A stretch of 64,000 nt of DNA from Sulfitobacter sp. THAF37 (GCF_009363555.1 NZ_CP045372.1:1302001-1366000); one strand, 5' to 3'; numbered from the stretch's first letter, positions 44,551 to 53,966 are shown. Notes: a model not told the origin generated them from the letters alone. Made by a program: numbers and translations.

Positions 44551-45040
44551 GTTCCCGACGACCTCCCGCGGGGTGATCATCGGCGGCGGGGCGATGGGCG
44601 CAGCGACCGATGCGATGCCACCGATCCGGGATGCCCTACTGCGTGCAGGTGTGAAACCCTGTGGCAGGTGGGCATTGACCGCCAAGCGGATCGAAAAGGG
44701 CTATCGCGCGTGGAAGGGCGGCCTTTCCGGCAGGGCGGCTTTGCTGGTCGAGCAACAATCGGGCGTAAAGAAACGATACGTCACCACGCCCGTCGCGGCG
44801 GACGGCCAGGCCGCGCCCTACGTGCCCACGGTGTGCCACCGGGGCAAGGCCGTGGGCGAAACCACCAGCGACAACTGGGGCGACCGGATCGGAAAATCAA
44901 TTGCGCTGGGAACCATCCACGCCGCGCTTGCCAAACCCGGCACACAGGTGCAGATCAACATCTTCGACAAACTCCGCCCGTCGGTTGTCCAACCGGACCA
45001 ACCGATTTGGAACCCTGACAACGAAAGGCTGCGCGCATGA
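44543..45040 (+). pseudogene. Shrunken relic of a dimethylglycine dehydrogenase/GcvT-type gene
   Basis: An intact reading frame of 165 residues is made of two non-adjacent pieces of a protein normally about 800 long. Residues 1-22 are the FAD-binding start (RGVIIGGGAMGAAT). From residue 26 on it matches the far C-terminal GcvT part: ALLRAGVKPCGRWALTAKRIEKGYRAWKG, then KKRYVTTPVAADG, VGETTSDNWGDRIGKSIALG and VVQPDQPIWNPDNERLRA. The FAD domain body, the folate domain and about 25 residues after RAWKG are missing. Both deletions keep the frame. The gene still overlaps the GFA gene upstream and LysE2 downstream (ATGA). Catalysis is impossible as read. Confidence 0.8.
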
Positions 45041-45672
45041 GCGTTGAGACATATCTGATCTATCTGGGGGTACTGGCCGCGTTTTTCCTGACGCCACCGG
45101 ACACGAGCCAGCTGCTGATCATCTCGAATTCCCTGCGCCACGGGCTGCGGCGCAGTGTGGCCACGATCACGGGCGATCTGTCGGCCAATGCGCTGCAAAT
45201 GATGGCTGCTGCTTTTGGGCTGACAGCCATCATCGCGGCTTCTGCCGATGCGATCTGGTTCATCAAATGGGGCGGTGTGGCCTACCTCGTTTGGATCGGA
45301 TTGCGCCTGATGATGACAAGGGGCGGCGGGGCCGAACCAGGTGCCGCCCGTGAAGCCCGCGCAGGAGCCCTGTTCCGGCAAGGTTTCGTCACCTCCTCCG
45401 CCAACCCCTATGCGGTTGTCTTCTTTGGCGCGCTGTTTCCGCAGTTCATAGACCCGGCACAAGCCGTCCTGCCGCAGCTGCTGATCCTCGGCGTCACGTA
45501 CCTGGTTGTCGATGGTGCGGTGCTGCTGCTTTGGGGGTGGACCGCGACACGGACACTGGGCCGCCTGCGCGCGTTAAGCGGGGTCTGGGTGAACCGGATT
45601 TCCGGCGCGCTGATGATCATTGCCGCAGGCTTGCTGGCCTCCCGCGACCTGAGCGCCGAGGCACAGCGATGA
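45037..45672 (+). CDS. LysE-family translocator, second copy
   Basis: This 211-residue exporter has six hydrophobic segments. FFLTPPDTSQLLIISNSLRHGLRRS replaces the usual TPGP motif with TPPD, a variant also seen in relatives. NPYAVVFFGALFPQFI matches the third-helix block. It is not a recent duplicate of the copy at 43544, since the two differ throughout. GAAAGG lies before the ATG inside the relic's end, and its stop overlaps the homocysteine methyltransferase start. Confidence 0.9.
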   Translation: MSVETYLIYLGVLAAFFLTPPDTSQLLIISNSLRHGLRRSVATITGDLSANALQMMAAAFGLTAIIAASADAIWFIKWGGVAYLVWIGLRLMMTRGGGAEPGAAREARAGALFRQGFVTSSANPYAVVFFGALFPQFIDPAQAVLPQLLILGVTYLVVDGAVLLLWGWTATRTLGRLRALSGVWVNRISGALMIIAAGLLASRDLSAEAQR

Positions 45673-46550
45673 CTGACATAACTTTGCTGGATGGTGGCAT
45701 GGGCCAGGAACTGATCCACCGTTCCGGCGACAACCCGACGCCGTTGTGGTCGACCCAGGTGATGATCGACAATCCCGGCATGGTCGCGGACGTTCACCGC
45801 GATTTCGCGCAGGCCGGGGCGACGCTGGCCACCGCCAATACCTACGCCATTCACCGCGACAGGCTGGCTGGCACCCCGCTGCAGGACCGGTTCGAGGAAT
45901 TGCACGCGCTTGCCTTGGCCGAGGTCCGGGCAAGCGGCGCGACACGCGTCGCGGGCAGCATCGGACCACTGGGGGCGTCGTATCGCCCCGACCTGCATCC
46001 GGACATTGATACGGGTGCGGCCCTCTATGCTGAGGTGGCCGGGTTGCTGGCGGGCCACTGCGATCTGCTGATCTGCGAATCGACCGCCTCGCTGCTCCAT
46101 GCCGCCAGCGTCCTGAAAGGTGCCGCTTCTGTGAAAAAGCCCGTTTGGCTTGCGGTGACTGTGGACGATCTGGATGGCACCCGGCTCCGCTCGGGCGAGC
46201 CGCTGGCAGAGGTCCTGCCGCTGGCGAGGGATGGCGCGCAGGCGATCCTCGTGAATTGCGCCACCCCCGAGGCGATTTCGGCGGCAATGCCCATATTGAC
46301 GCAGTCCGGCCTTCCCTTCGGTGGCTACGCCAATGGCTTCGAGAAGATCAGCGACGGCTTTCTGGAGGACAAGCCGACCGTGGACAGCCTGACCTTGCGT
46401 CGCGATCTGACCCCGGAACGCTACGCCGATCACGTCATGCGCTGGGTCGATGCCGGGGCGACCCTCGTTGGCGGCTGCTGCGAGGTCAGCCCCGCCCATA
46501 TCGCGGAAATCGCCCAACGCCTGCGCAAGGCGGGCCACGCCATCGTCTGA
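45669..46550 (+). CDS. Homocysteine S-methyltransferase family protein
   Basis: This 293-residue zinc methyltransferase barrel starts TDITLLDGGMGQELIHRSG. Zinc ligands are the Cys in ILVNCATPEAI (near residue 198) and the CC pair in LVGGCCEVSPAHIAEIA. Members use S-methylmethionine, betaine or related donors to make methionine. It is coupled to LysE2 by ATGA and followed 11 bases later by a dimethylglycine dehydrogenase-type gene. This pair would fit a betaine to dimethylglycine to sarcosine route; this is inference from context only. Confidence 0.88.
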   Translation: MTDITLLDGGMGQELIHRSGDNPTPLWSTQVMIDNPGMVADVHRDFAQAGATLATANTYAIHRDRLAGTPLQDRFEELHALALAEVRASGATRVAGSIGPLGASYRPDLHPDIDTGAALYAEVAGLLAGHCDLLICESTASLLHAASVLKGAASVKKPVWLAVTVDDLDGTRLRSGEPLAEVLPLARDGAQAILVNCATPEAISAAMPILTQSGLPFGGYANGFEKISDGFLEDKPTVDSLTLRRDLTPERYADHVMRWVDAGATLVGGCCEVSPAHIAEIAQRLRKAGHAIV

Positions 46551-46561
46551 GGTTTCCTGAT

Positions 46562-49006
46562 ATGGCTGCCATCCCCACCCAGGCCCGCGTCGTCATCATC
46601 GGCGGCGGTGTTATCGGCTGTTCGGTTGCCTATCATCTGACCAAGCTGGGGTGGCAGGACGTGGTGCTCTTGGAACGCAAGCAGCTGACCTCGGGCACCA
46701 CCTGGCACGCGGCGGGGCTGATCGCCCAGCTGCGCGCCAGTGCCAACATGACGAAGCTCGCGAAATACTCGCAGGAGCTTTACGGCAATCTGCAGGAAGA
46801 AACCGGTGTTGCGACGGGCTTCAGGCGCTGCGGTTCCATCACCGTCGCCCTGACCGAAGACCGCCGCGAGGAAATCAACCGTCAGGCTGCCATGGCCCGC
46901 GCCTTTGGCGTGGATGTGGAGGAGATCAGTGCGACGGAGGTTAAAGAGAAATATCCGCACCTCAACATCGCGGATGTGACGGGGGCGGTATATCTCGACA
47001 AGGACGGGCAGGGCGACCCGGCCAATATCGCGCTGGCGCTGGCCAAGGGCGCGCGACAGCGCGGCGGGCAGATGTTCGAGCGGACCCGCGCCATCGGTGT
47101 GACCCGGCTGGGCCGTCGTATCACCGGTGTCGATTGGGCGCAGGACGGCGACAGCGGGCATATCGCCTGCGATCATGTGGTGAACTGCGCCGGCATGTGG
47201 GGCCGCGAGGTGGGGCAGATGCTGGGCGTGAACGTCCCGCTGCAGGCCTGCGAACATTTCTACATCGTGACGGAGGCGATTGCAGGCCTCGGCCAGCTGC
47301 CTGTCCTGCGGGTGCCGGACGAATGCGCCTATTACAAGGAAGACGCGGGCAAGATCCTGCTGGGTGCTTTTGAACCTAATGCCAAACCCTGGGCGTTGGG
47401 CGGTATTCCTGCGGATTTCGAATTTGACCAGCTGCCGGAGGATTTCGACCATTTCGAACCGATCCTCGAAGCAGCGGTGAACCGGATGCCGATGCTGGCG
47501 GAGGCGGGGATACATACGTTTTTCAACGGACCGGAAAGCTTTACCCCCGACGATGCCTATCACCTTGGCCTTGCGCCGGAGATGGACAACGTCTGGGTCG
47601 CGGCCGGGTTCAACTCCATCGGGATCCAGTCGGCAGGCGGGGCGGGCATGGCGCTGGCGCAATGGATGGATACCGGCGAGAAACCCTTCGACCTTGGCGA
47701 TGTGGACATCAGCCGGATGCAGCCGTTTCAGGGCAACCGCCGCTACCTGGCAGAGCGGTCCACCGAAACGCTGGGCCTGCTATACGCGGATCATTACCCC
47801 TATCGGCAAAAGGCCACCGCGCGCGGCGTCCGGCGCAGCCCGTTCCATGCCCAGCTGCTGGAGCGCGGCGCCGTCATGGGCGAACTGGCAGGCTGGGAGC
47901 GCGCCAACTGGTTCGCCGAACCGGGACAGGACCGCGCCTATCGCTACAGCTGGAAGCGGCAGAACTTCTTTGCCAACGTGGCCGCCGAACACATGGCGGT
48001 GCGCGAGAATGTCGGCATGTACGACATGTCCTCTTTCGGCAAGATCCGGGTGGAAGGCCGCGATGCCTGCGCCTTCCTCAACCATATCGGCGGCGGGCAG
48101 TATGACGTCCCGGCGGGCAGGATCGTCTATACCCAGTTTCTGAACCCAAGGGGCGGGATCGAGGCGGATGTGACAGTCACCCGCCTGTCGGAAACCGCCT
48201 ATCTGGTGGTGACACCCGCCGCGACCCGGCTGGCGGATGAAACCTGGATGCGCCGCCATCAAGGTGATTTCAACGTGGTGATCACCGATGTCACCGCCGC
48301 AGAAGGCGTGCTGGCGGTGATGGGGCCGCGGGCGCGCGACCTGCTGCAGGCTGTATCGCCGAACGACTTTTCCAATGCGGTGAACCCCTTTGGCACTGCG
48401 CAGGAAATCGAGATCGGCATGGGGCTCGCCCGCGTCCACAGGGTGACTTATGTGGGTGAATTGGGGTGGGAGATCTACGTCAGCGCCGATCAATCCGCAC
48501 ATGTCTTCGATGCCCTGGCAGAGGCCGGGCAGGCCATGGACCTGCGGCTGTGCGGCATGCACATGATGGACAGCTGTCGCATCGAAAAGGGGTTCCGCCA
48601 CTTCGGCCACGACATCACCTCGGAGGACCATGTGCTGGAGGCGGGGCTCGGCTTTGCCGTCAAGACCGACAAGCCCGATTTCATCGGGCGCGATGCCGTG
48701 CTGCGCAAACGCGATGCGGGGCTGGATCGCCGGATGATGCAATTCCGCCTGACCGACCCCGATCCGTTGCTGTATCATAACGAACCGGTTCTGCGGGATG
48801 GCCGGATCGTCGGCTTCCTCAGCTCGGGCGCTTTCGGGCATGCGCTGGGCGGGGCGGTGGGCATGGGATACGTGCCCTGCCGGGGTGAAACACCGGTCGA
48901 CCTGCTGCAGTCCACTTACGAGATCGACGTGGCAGGCACGCGGGTGCGCGCGGAGGCATCGCTGAAACCGATGTACGATCCAACCGGCGCGCGGACAAAA
49001 ATGTAA
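46562..49006 (+). CDS. Dimethylglycine/sarcosine dehydrogenase-type flavoenzyme with GcvT domains
   Basis: This 814-residue enzyme is predicted to demethylate a methylated glycine and pass the one-carbon unit to tetrahydrofolate. Residues 1-370 form the DAO-type FAD domain (VVIIGGGVIGCSVAYHL at 10-26). H49 in SGTTWHAAGL sits where mitochondrial family members bind FAD covalently. An FAO_M linker runs to about 430. The aminomethyltransferase (GcvT) domain runs about 430-700 with YDMSSFGKIRVEGRDACAFL, and GcvT-C about 705-814 ends in LKPMYDPTGARTKM. GAGG lies 10 bases before the ATG. The exact substrate is uncertain. It is a distant relative of the relic at 44543. Confidence 0.9.
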   Translation: MAAIPTQARVVIIGGGVIGCSVAYHLTKLGWQDVVLLERKQLTSGTTWHAAGLIAQLRASANMTKLAKYSQELYGNLQEETGVATGFRRCGSITVALTEDRREEINRQAAMARAFGVDVEEISATEVKEKYPHLNIADVTGAVYLDKDGQGDPANIALALAKGARQRGGQMFERTRAIGVTRLGRRITGVDWAQDGDSGHIACDHVVNCAGMWGREVGQMLGVNVPLQACEHFYIVTEAIAGLGQLPVLRVPDECAYYKEDAGKILLGAFEPNAKPWALGGIPADFEFDQLPEDFDHFEPILEAAVNRMPMLAEAGIHTFFNGPESFTPDDAYHLGLAPEMDNVWVAAGFNSIGIQSAGGAGMALAQWMDTGEKPFDLGDVDISRMQPFQGNRRYLAERSTETLGLLYADHYPYRQKATARGVRRSPFHAQLLERGAVMGELAGWERANWFAEPGQDRAYRYSWKRQNFFANVAAEHMAVRENVGMYDMSSFGKIRVEGRDACAFLNHIGGGQYDVPAGRIVYTQFLNPRGGIEADVTVTRLSETAYLVVTPAATRLADETWMRRHQGDFNVVITDVTAAEGVLAVMGPRARDLLQAVSPNDFSNAVNPFGTAQEIEIGMGLARVHRVTYVGELGWEIYVSADQSAHVFDALAEAGQAMDLRLCGMHMMDSCRIEKGFRHFGHDITSEDHVLEAGLGFAVKTDKPDFIGRDAVLRKRDAGLDRRMMQFRLTDPDPLLYHNEPVLRDGRIVGFLSSGAFGHALGGAVGMGYVPCRGETPVDLLQSTYEIDVAGTRVRAEASLKPMYDPTGARTKM

Positions 49007-49074
49007 CTGGTACAAAGTTGGCCTTCCCTCATCCGGCCGCTTTGCCTACGGCTGGGGCAAGAGGAGATCCACGG

Positions 49075-49995
49075 ATGCGCAACGCCGATACCCTGCCCCC
49101 CACCGGCAACGAAGACACGCCGCAGGGCCTTGCCCTTGCCATAACGGCTTATGCGCTTTGGGGGTTTCTGCCGCTTTACATGAAGCTCTTGTCCCATGTT
49201 CCACCTGCAGAGGTGGTGGCGCACCGCATCCTTTGGTCGCTGCCCATAGCCGCCGGCGTTCTGATCGTGCTGGGCCGCACCGCCACCCTGCGCGAGGCGC
49301 TGCGCAATCCCCGGATGCTGGGCATGGGCTGCGTGACCGCGGCCCTGATTTCGATCAACTGGGGCATTTACGTCTGGGCGATCAACTCTGGCCACGCGCT
49401 GGATGCGGCGCTGGGGTATTACATCAATCCGCTGTTCAGCATCTTTCTGGCCGCCATGCTGCTGGGGGAGCGATTGAACCGCGCGCAGGTGCTCGCCATC
49501 GGGCTGGCCGCCTGCGCGGTTCTGGTGCTGACGGTGGATGCGGGCCGTGTGCCCTGGGCGGCGCTGGGCCTGACGGTATCCTGGGGGTTCTACGCCCTGT
49601 GCAAGAAAAGCCTGCCTATCGGGCCGAACCAGGGCTTCTTGCTGGAGGTGTTGATCCTGATCGTGCCCGCGGTCGGTTATCTGGGCTACCTTGCCGCAAC
49701 GGGCAACTCGCATTTCAAATTCGATGGGGGGCGTGATTTCTGGTTGCTGTTCGGCTGCGGCGTGGTCACGGCGGTGCCGCTGATGATCTATGCCAACGGG
49801 GCCAAGCTGCTGCGGCTGTCGACGATCGGCATCCTGCAATACATCGCGCCGACGATGATCTTTCTCTGTGCGGTACTGGCCTTCGAGGAACCGTTTGGCC
49901 GTGCCCGCGCCATCGCCTTCCCGATGATCTGGGCGGCGCTGGTGATCTACTCCACCGCGATGCTGCGGCAGATGCGTGCGGCCCGGTTGGGGTAG
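49075..49995 (+). CDS. rarD: RarD family EamA transporter
   Basis: This 306-residue inner-membrane protein has ten hydrophobic segments in two EamA halves. The start GLALAITAYALWGFLPLYMKLL and the block ALISINWGIYVWAINSGHALDAALGYYINPL are specific to RarD. The substrate is unknown; the name comes from a chloramphenicol-sensitivity link in Pseudomonas. GAGGAG lies before the ATG at 49075. It ends next to a minus-strand terminator. Confidence 0.92.
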   Translation: MRNADTLPPTGNEDTPQGLALAITAYALWGFLPLYMKLLSHVPPAEVVAHRILWSLPIAAGVLIVLGRTATLREALRNPRMLGMGCVTAALISINWGIYVWAINSGHALDAALGYYINPLFSIFLAAMLLGERLNRAQVLAIGLAACAVLVLTVDAGRVPWAALGLTVSWGFYALCKKSLPIGPNQGFLLEVLILIVPAVGYLGYLAATGNSHFKFDGGRDFWLLFGCGVVTAVPLMIYANGAKLLRLSTIGILQYIAPTMIFLCAVLAFEEPFGRARAIAFPMIWAALVIYSTAMLRQMRAARLG

Positions 49996-50008
49996 AGGCC
50001 GGAAACGG

Positions 50009-50039
50009 AAAAACCCCCGGATCGCGGCGGACCCGGGGG
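50009..50039 (-). terminator. Terminator of the peroxiredoxin gene
   Basis: On the minus strand a 7-base stem (CCCCCGG/CCGGGGG, 50014-50020 and 50033-50039) with 12-base loop is followed by TTTTT. It lies 32 bases past the peroxiredoxin stop. Confidence 0.85.
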
Positions 50040-50070
50040 CATGGCACTGTTGCGACCTGAAAGCGTGGCG

Positions 50071-50724
50071 TCAGCCCGGCATCTTGGTGGTGCGCAGGTA
50101 AGGCAGAACGGTGGTGAATTCGCCGAACTTGGTCTTCGCGTCTTCGTCCGAGACAGTCGCCGGAATGATCACGTCATCGCCCACGTTCCAGTTCGCGGGT
50201 GTGGCCACCCCCTTGCCGGTCGAGGTCTGAAGCCCATCGAGCGCGCGCAGCACCTCGGCGAAATTGCGGCCCACTGTCATCGGGTAGGTCATCGAGAGCT
50301 TGAGCTTCTTGTCGGGCCCGATGATGAAGACGGAGCGCACGGTGGCGCTGTCATTCGGTGTGCGGCCATCGGGCATGTAGGCTTCGGCGGGCAGCATGTC
50401 GAAGGCTTTGGACACCTCCAGCCCCGCATCCGCGATGATCGGAAAGCCCGCCGTTGTTCCCGCGACCTTTTCGATGTCGCCTTTCCACTTCTTGTGGTCC
50501 TCGACGCCGTCGACGCTGACGCCCAGAACCTTGGTGCCGCGCTTTTCCCATTCATCGGACAGTTGTGCCACCGCGCCGAATTCGGTCGTGCAGACGGGCG
50601 TGAAATCCTTGGGATGCGAAAAAAGGATCATCCAGTTGTCGCCGACGAAGTCGTGCAGCGAGAGGGTGCCCTGATCGGTTTCGACGGTCAGATCGGGAAT
50701 CGTGTCGTTGATGCGCAAGCCCAT
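50071..50724 (-). CDS. 1-Cys peroxiredoxin (Prx6 type)
   Basis: This thiol peroxidase has 217 residues. The peroxidatic Cys is C45 in DFTPVCTTEFG. There is no second Cys in the protein, so it is a 1-Cys Prx6-type enzyme needing an external reductant. The long C-terminal extension (about 160-217, with NWNVGDDVIIPATVSDEDAK) is typical of Prx6. A strong GGAGG precedes the ATG. It diverges from the aldehyde dehydrogenase gene across 153 bases; both may serve oxidative or carbonyl stress. Confidence 0.93.
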   Translation of the reverse strand: MGLRINDTIPDLTVETDQGTLSLHDFVGDNWMILFSHPKDFTPVCTTEFGAVAQLSDEWEKRGTKVLGVSVDGVEDHKKWKGDIEKVAGTTAGFPIIADAGLEVSKAFDMLPAEAYMPDGRTPNDSATVRSVFIIGPDKKLKLSMTYPMTVGRNFAEVLRALDGLQTSTGKGVATPANWNVGDDVIIPATVSDEDAKTKFGEFTTVLPYLRTTKMPG

Positions 50725-50877
50725 GATATCCTCCGGGTGATGTTCTGCTTTCCCCTAACCTAAGGATTAATTCCGGAGTTTCCATCCCCTCTCTTGCAGC
50801 CCTTCGCGCGCCCTGACACAGTAGCGCCGAACCGGGCAGGGCTGCCCTCGTCCGCCAGAACAACAAGGAGTTTTCCA

Positions 50878-52317
50878 ATGCTCGAGAAACGTGAATTCTA
50901 CATCAACGGCGAATGGGTCGCTCCCGCCAAGCAGAACGACCACCACGTCATCGACCCCTCTACCGAGGAGCCTTGCGCGGTGATCTCGCTGGGCGGGCAG
51001 GAAGACACCGACAAGGCCGTCGCCGCGGCCAAGGCCGCGCTGCCGGGCTGGATGGCAACCCCACCGGAAGAGCGTATCGCATACCTGGAAAAGCTGGTCG
51101 AAGTCTACAATGCCCGGGGCGAGGATCTGGCCAGTGCGATCAGCTCCGAGATGGGCGCGCCCATCGACATGGCGCGCTCCAGCCAGGTCGGGGCCGGCAC
51201 CTACCACCTGAGCAACTTCATCAAAGCGGCAAAGGCGTTCCCGTTCGAGGCACCCTTGGGTGATCATGCGCCGAACGACCGGATCATCCGCGAGGCCGTG
51301 GGCGTCGCCGGGCTGATCACGCCCTGGAACTGGCCGATGAACCAGATCACGCTGAAGGTCGGCGCAGCCGTCGTGGCGGGCTGCACCATGGTGCTGAAAC
51401 CCTCCGAGGAAAGCCCGCTGGACGCGATGATCTTCGCCGAGCTGATGCACGAGGCCGGGTTCCCCAAAGGGGTGTTCAACCTGGTCAACGGCGACGGCGC
51501 TGGCGTCGGCACGCAGCTGTCGGCGCACGAGGACGTGGACATGATCAGTTTCACCGGCTCGACCCGCGCGGGCACCGCGATTTCCAAGAACGCGGCGGAC
51601 ACGCTCAAGAAGGTGCACCTGGAACTGGGCGGCAAGGGGGCCAACATCATCTTTGCGGACGCGGACGAAAAGGCGGTCAAGCGCGGCGTCATTCACATGA
51701 TGAACAACACCGGTCAGTCCTGCAACGCACCCAGCCGGATGTTGGTCGAGGCCAGCATCTACGACAAGACGGTCGAAGAGGCCGGAGAGGTCGCCAGCAA
51801 AGTCACCGTGGGCCCGGCCTCCGAAGAGGGCCGGCACATCGGCCCCGTCGTCAACGAAGTCCAGTTCAACAAGATTCAGGACCTGATCCAGAAGGGCATC
51901 GACGAAGGTGCGCGGCTGGTTGCCGGTGGCACGGGCCGACCGGACGGATTGAACCGGGGTTTCTTTGTCAAACCAACGGTCTTTGCCGACGTTACCCCCG
52001 ACATGACCATCGCGCGCGAAGAGATATTCGGCCCGGTGCTGTCGATCATGAAGTTCGAAACAGAGGAACAGGCCGTCGAGATCGCCAATGACACGGTTTA
52101 CGGCCTGACAAACTATGTCCAGAGCACCGATGGCGACCGCCGCAACCGGCTGGCGCGTCAGCTGCGGTCGGGCATGGTCGAGATGAACGGCCAGAGTCGT
52201 GCGGCGGGCTCCCCCTTTGGCGGGATGAAGCGGTCCGGCAATGGCCGCGAGGGTGGTCTTTACGGGATCGAGGACTTTACCGAGATCAAGGCGGTGTCCG
52301 GCTGGGCTGCCGAATAA
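50878..52317 (+). CDS. Aldehyde dehydrogenase family protein
   Basis: This NAD(P)-dependent enzyme has 479 residues. Active-site residues are N151 (TPWNWP), E249 (LELGGKGANI) and nucleophile C282 (TGQSCNAPSRM). The cofactor motif FTGSTRAG is at 225-232. The substrate is not clear from sequence. AAGGAG lies 7 bases before the ATG at 50878, chosen over an upstream in-frame ATG. A strong terminator follows. Confidence 0.93.
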   Translation: MLEKREFYINGEWVAPAKQNDHHVIDPSTEEPCAVISLGGQEDTDKAVAAAKAALPGWMATPPEERIAYLEKLVEVYNARGEDLASAISSEMGAPIDMARSSQVGAGTYHLSNFIKAAKAFPFEAPLGDHAPNDRIIREAVGVAGLITPWNWPMNQITLKVGAAVVAGCTMVLKPSEESPLDAMIFAELMHEAGFPKGVFNLVNGDGAGVGTQLSAHEDVDMISFTGSTRAGTAISKNAADTLKKVHLELGGKGANIIFADADEKAVKRGVIHMMNNTGQSCNAPSRMLVEASIYDKTVEEAGEVASKVTVGPASEEGRHIGPVVNEVQFNKIQDLIQKGIDEGARLVAGGTGRPDGLNRGFFVKPTVFADVTPDMTIAREEIFGPVLSIMKFETEEQAVEIANDTVYGLTNYVQSTDGDRRNRLARQLRSGMVEMNGQSRAAGSPFGGMKRSGNGREGGLYGIEDFTEIKAVSGWAAE

Positions 52318-52339
52318 GCCCGGCTGCGCCGGAGATCAG

Positions 52340-52364
52340 GGGCCGCCTTCGGGCGGCCCTTTTT
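52340..52364 (+). terminator. Terminator after the aldehyde dehydrogenase gene
   Basis: An 8-base stem (GGGCCGCC 52340-52347, GGCGGCCC 52352-52359) is closed by a TTCG tetraloop and followed by TTTTT. Confidence 0.92.
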
Positions 52365-52380
52365 CGTCGCGGCCAATGGC

Positions 52381-53046
52381 TCAGGCGTTCTTGCGCACCC
52401 ATTCCTCCCAGATGAAGGGGTATTCCCAGACACAGTGATGAGTCCGCGCGAGGTCCGTGCGGATCGCGTCGCGTTGTGCGTCCTGCGCGGGGCCGTAGCG
52501 GTGGAACTGAACGGTCAGCCGGTCGATGCGCGGCATCAGTCCCGCGTCGATCAGCGCGGGCAGCAGATCGTATTCCCCGCCCTCGATGTTCATCTTGGCG
52601 CAGGCGATCCGGTTCAGGCCCAGGGTCTCGAAAACCTCAGACACCGGGCGCACCTCGCCCTTGACGGCGCTGCCCGATGCGACCAGTGCGGACGACGCAT
52701 TCTCGTCGTCAGACAGCTCCAGAACGCCTGCGGACCGGCCCATCGCGTAGCCTTCGACCGCCACATCCTTGCGTCCGTCGAACCGTTCCTGAAGGTGACT
52801 GATAAACCTCGGATGCGGCTCGAAACAATGGACCTTAACACCGTAGAGCGCCGTCATACGCTCGGCCCAGTCGCCCCGGTACCCGCCAATGTCGAGGACG
52901 GTATCGCCGGGCTTCAGCCTCTCATACCGCTCCGGCGTGCCGCGCCCGTGCGCGGCATAGAAAGCCCTGATCTGACGCTTGTAAGCCCGGAAACCGGGAT
53001 CGGTGGCCAGCTTCCACATCTTGTGCAGTTCGCTTGAGATCGACAT
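52381..53046 (-). CDS. FkbM family methyltransferase
   Basis: This 221-residue SAM-dependent methyltransferase has motif I LKPGDTVLDIGGYRGDW at 45-60, then VHCFEPHPRFISHL and the post-I/II blocks ACAKMNIEGGEYDLLPALIDAG, typical of FkbM. Family members put O-methyl groups on sugars of polysaccharides or macrolides. AAAGGA precedes the ATG at 53046; the much longer in-frame extension runs across the divergent fucosyltransferase gene and is rejected. It is paired head-to-head with that gene, so surface-glycan methylation is likely. Confidence 0.88.
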   Translation of the reverse strand: MSISSELHKMWKLATDPGFRAYKRQIRAFYAAHGRGTPERYERLKPGDTVLDIGGYRGDWAERMTALYGVKVHCFEPHPRFISHLQERFDGRKDVAVEGYAMGRSAGVLELSDDENASSALVASGSAVKGEVRPVSEVFETLGLNRIACAKMNIEGGEYDLLPALIDAGLMPRIDRLTVQFHRYGPAQDAQRDAIRTDLARTHHCVWEYPFIWEEWVRKNA

Positions 53047-53123
53047 GACAGCTGTTCCTTTGCATCTGGCGCAGAAGGCAATCTTTCGCATAGAAAGCGT
53101 CAAGGCAATGGCGAAAGGCACCC

Positions 53124-53966
53124 ATGATCTATACCCGGCTGCACGGATTCCTCGGCAATCAGATGTTTCAATACGCCGCGGCGGCGCAGTTGGCGGCGCG
53201 GTTGGGGGTGCCGGTGGCGCTGGACCCGCGCCGGGCAGAGGCCAAGGGCCAGGGCAACCTGATCCGTATCTTCGACCTGCCGGTGGTGCCGCCCGCCCAT
53301 CTGCCACCGGACCGCAGACGCCGACCCTTCGCCTATGCCCTTTGGCGTTATCTGGGCCGGCCCCCGCATCTGCACCGGGAAGAGGGTCTGGGATACGATC
53401 CCGATTTCGAGACCTGGGGCGACGAAAGCTACCTGCATGGTTACTGGCAAAGCGAGAAATACTTTGCCGGAATCAAGGACCACCTGCGTGAGGTTTTCAC
53501 TGTGGTCCCGCAAATGTCGACCGCCAACGCCGCGATGGCCGATCGGATCGCCGGTGGGCCATCCGTGGCGCTACACGTCCGGCGCGGCGATTACGTGGCG
53601 CTGGGGGCGACGGCAGTCTGCGACCAGGCCTATTACGACGCGGCCCTGGCGGCGGTGACAGAGGGGCTGCCCAAGGCGCCGACCGTCTTTGTCTTTTCCG
53701 ATGATCCCGACTGGGCACGCGATAACCTGTCGGTCCCTTTCGAAAAGGTGGTTGTGGACCTCAATGGCCGCGCCACGGCGCATGAAGATATGCGCCTGAT
53801 GTCGCTGTGCCAGCATAACGTGATCGCAAATTCCACTTTCAGCTGGTGGTCTGCGTGGCTGAACGCCCATCCTGGCCGCCGCGTGGCCGCCCCGGCCCGC
53901 TGGTTCGCAAACGACCACCAGCACAATCCCGATATCCTGCCGGAAGACTGGATCGCGATCGGGTGA
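53124..53966 (+). CDS. Glycosyltransferase family 11 (alpha-1,2-fucosyltransferase-like)
   Basis: This 280-residue enzyme has the GT11 motifs HGFLGNQMFQYA at 7-18, HVRRGDY at 151-157, FSDD at 191-194 and NSTFSWWSAWL at 236-246. The RRGDY block binds GDP-fucose in the family. It would add a sugar, probably fucose, to a surface glycan. No fucose synthesis genes are near. AAAGG precedes the ATG. It lies opposite the FkbM gene with 77 bases between starts. Confidence 0.9.
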   Translation: MIYTRLHGFLGNQMFQYAAAAQLAARLGVPVALDPRRAEAKGQGNLIRIFDLPVVPPAHLPPDRRRRPFAYALWRYLGRPPHLHREEGLGYDPDFETWGDESYLHGYWQSEKYFAGIKDHLREVFTVVPQMSTANAAMADRIAGGPSVALHVRRGDYVALGATAVCDQAYYDAALAAVTEGLPKAPTVFVFSDDPDWARDNLSVPFEKVVVDLNGRATAHEDMRLMSLCQHNVIANSTFSWWSAWLNAHPGRRVAAPARWFANDHQHNPDILPEDWIAIG

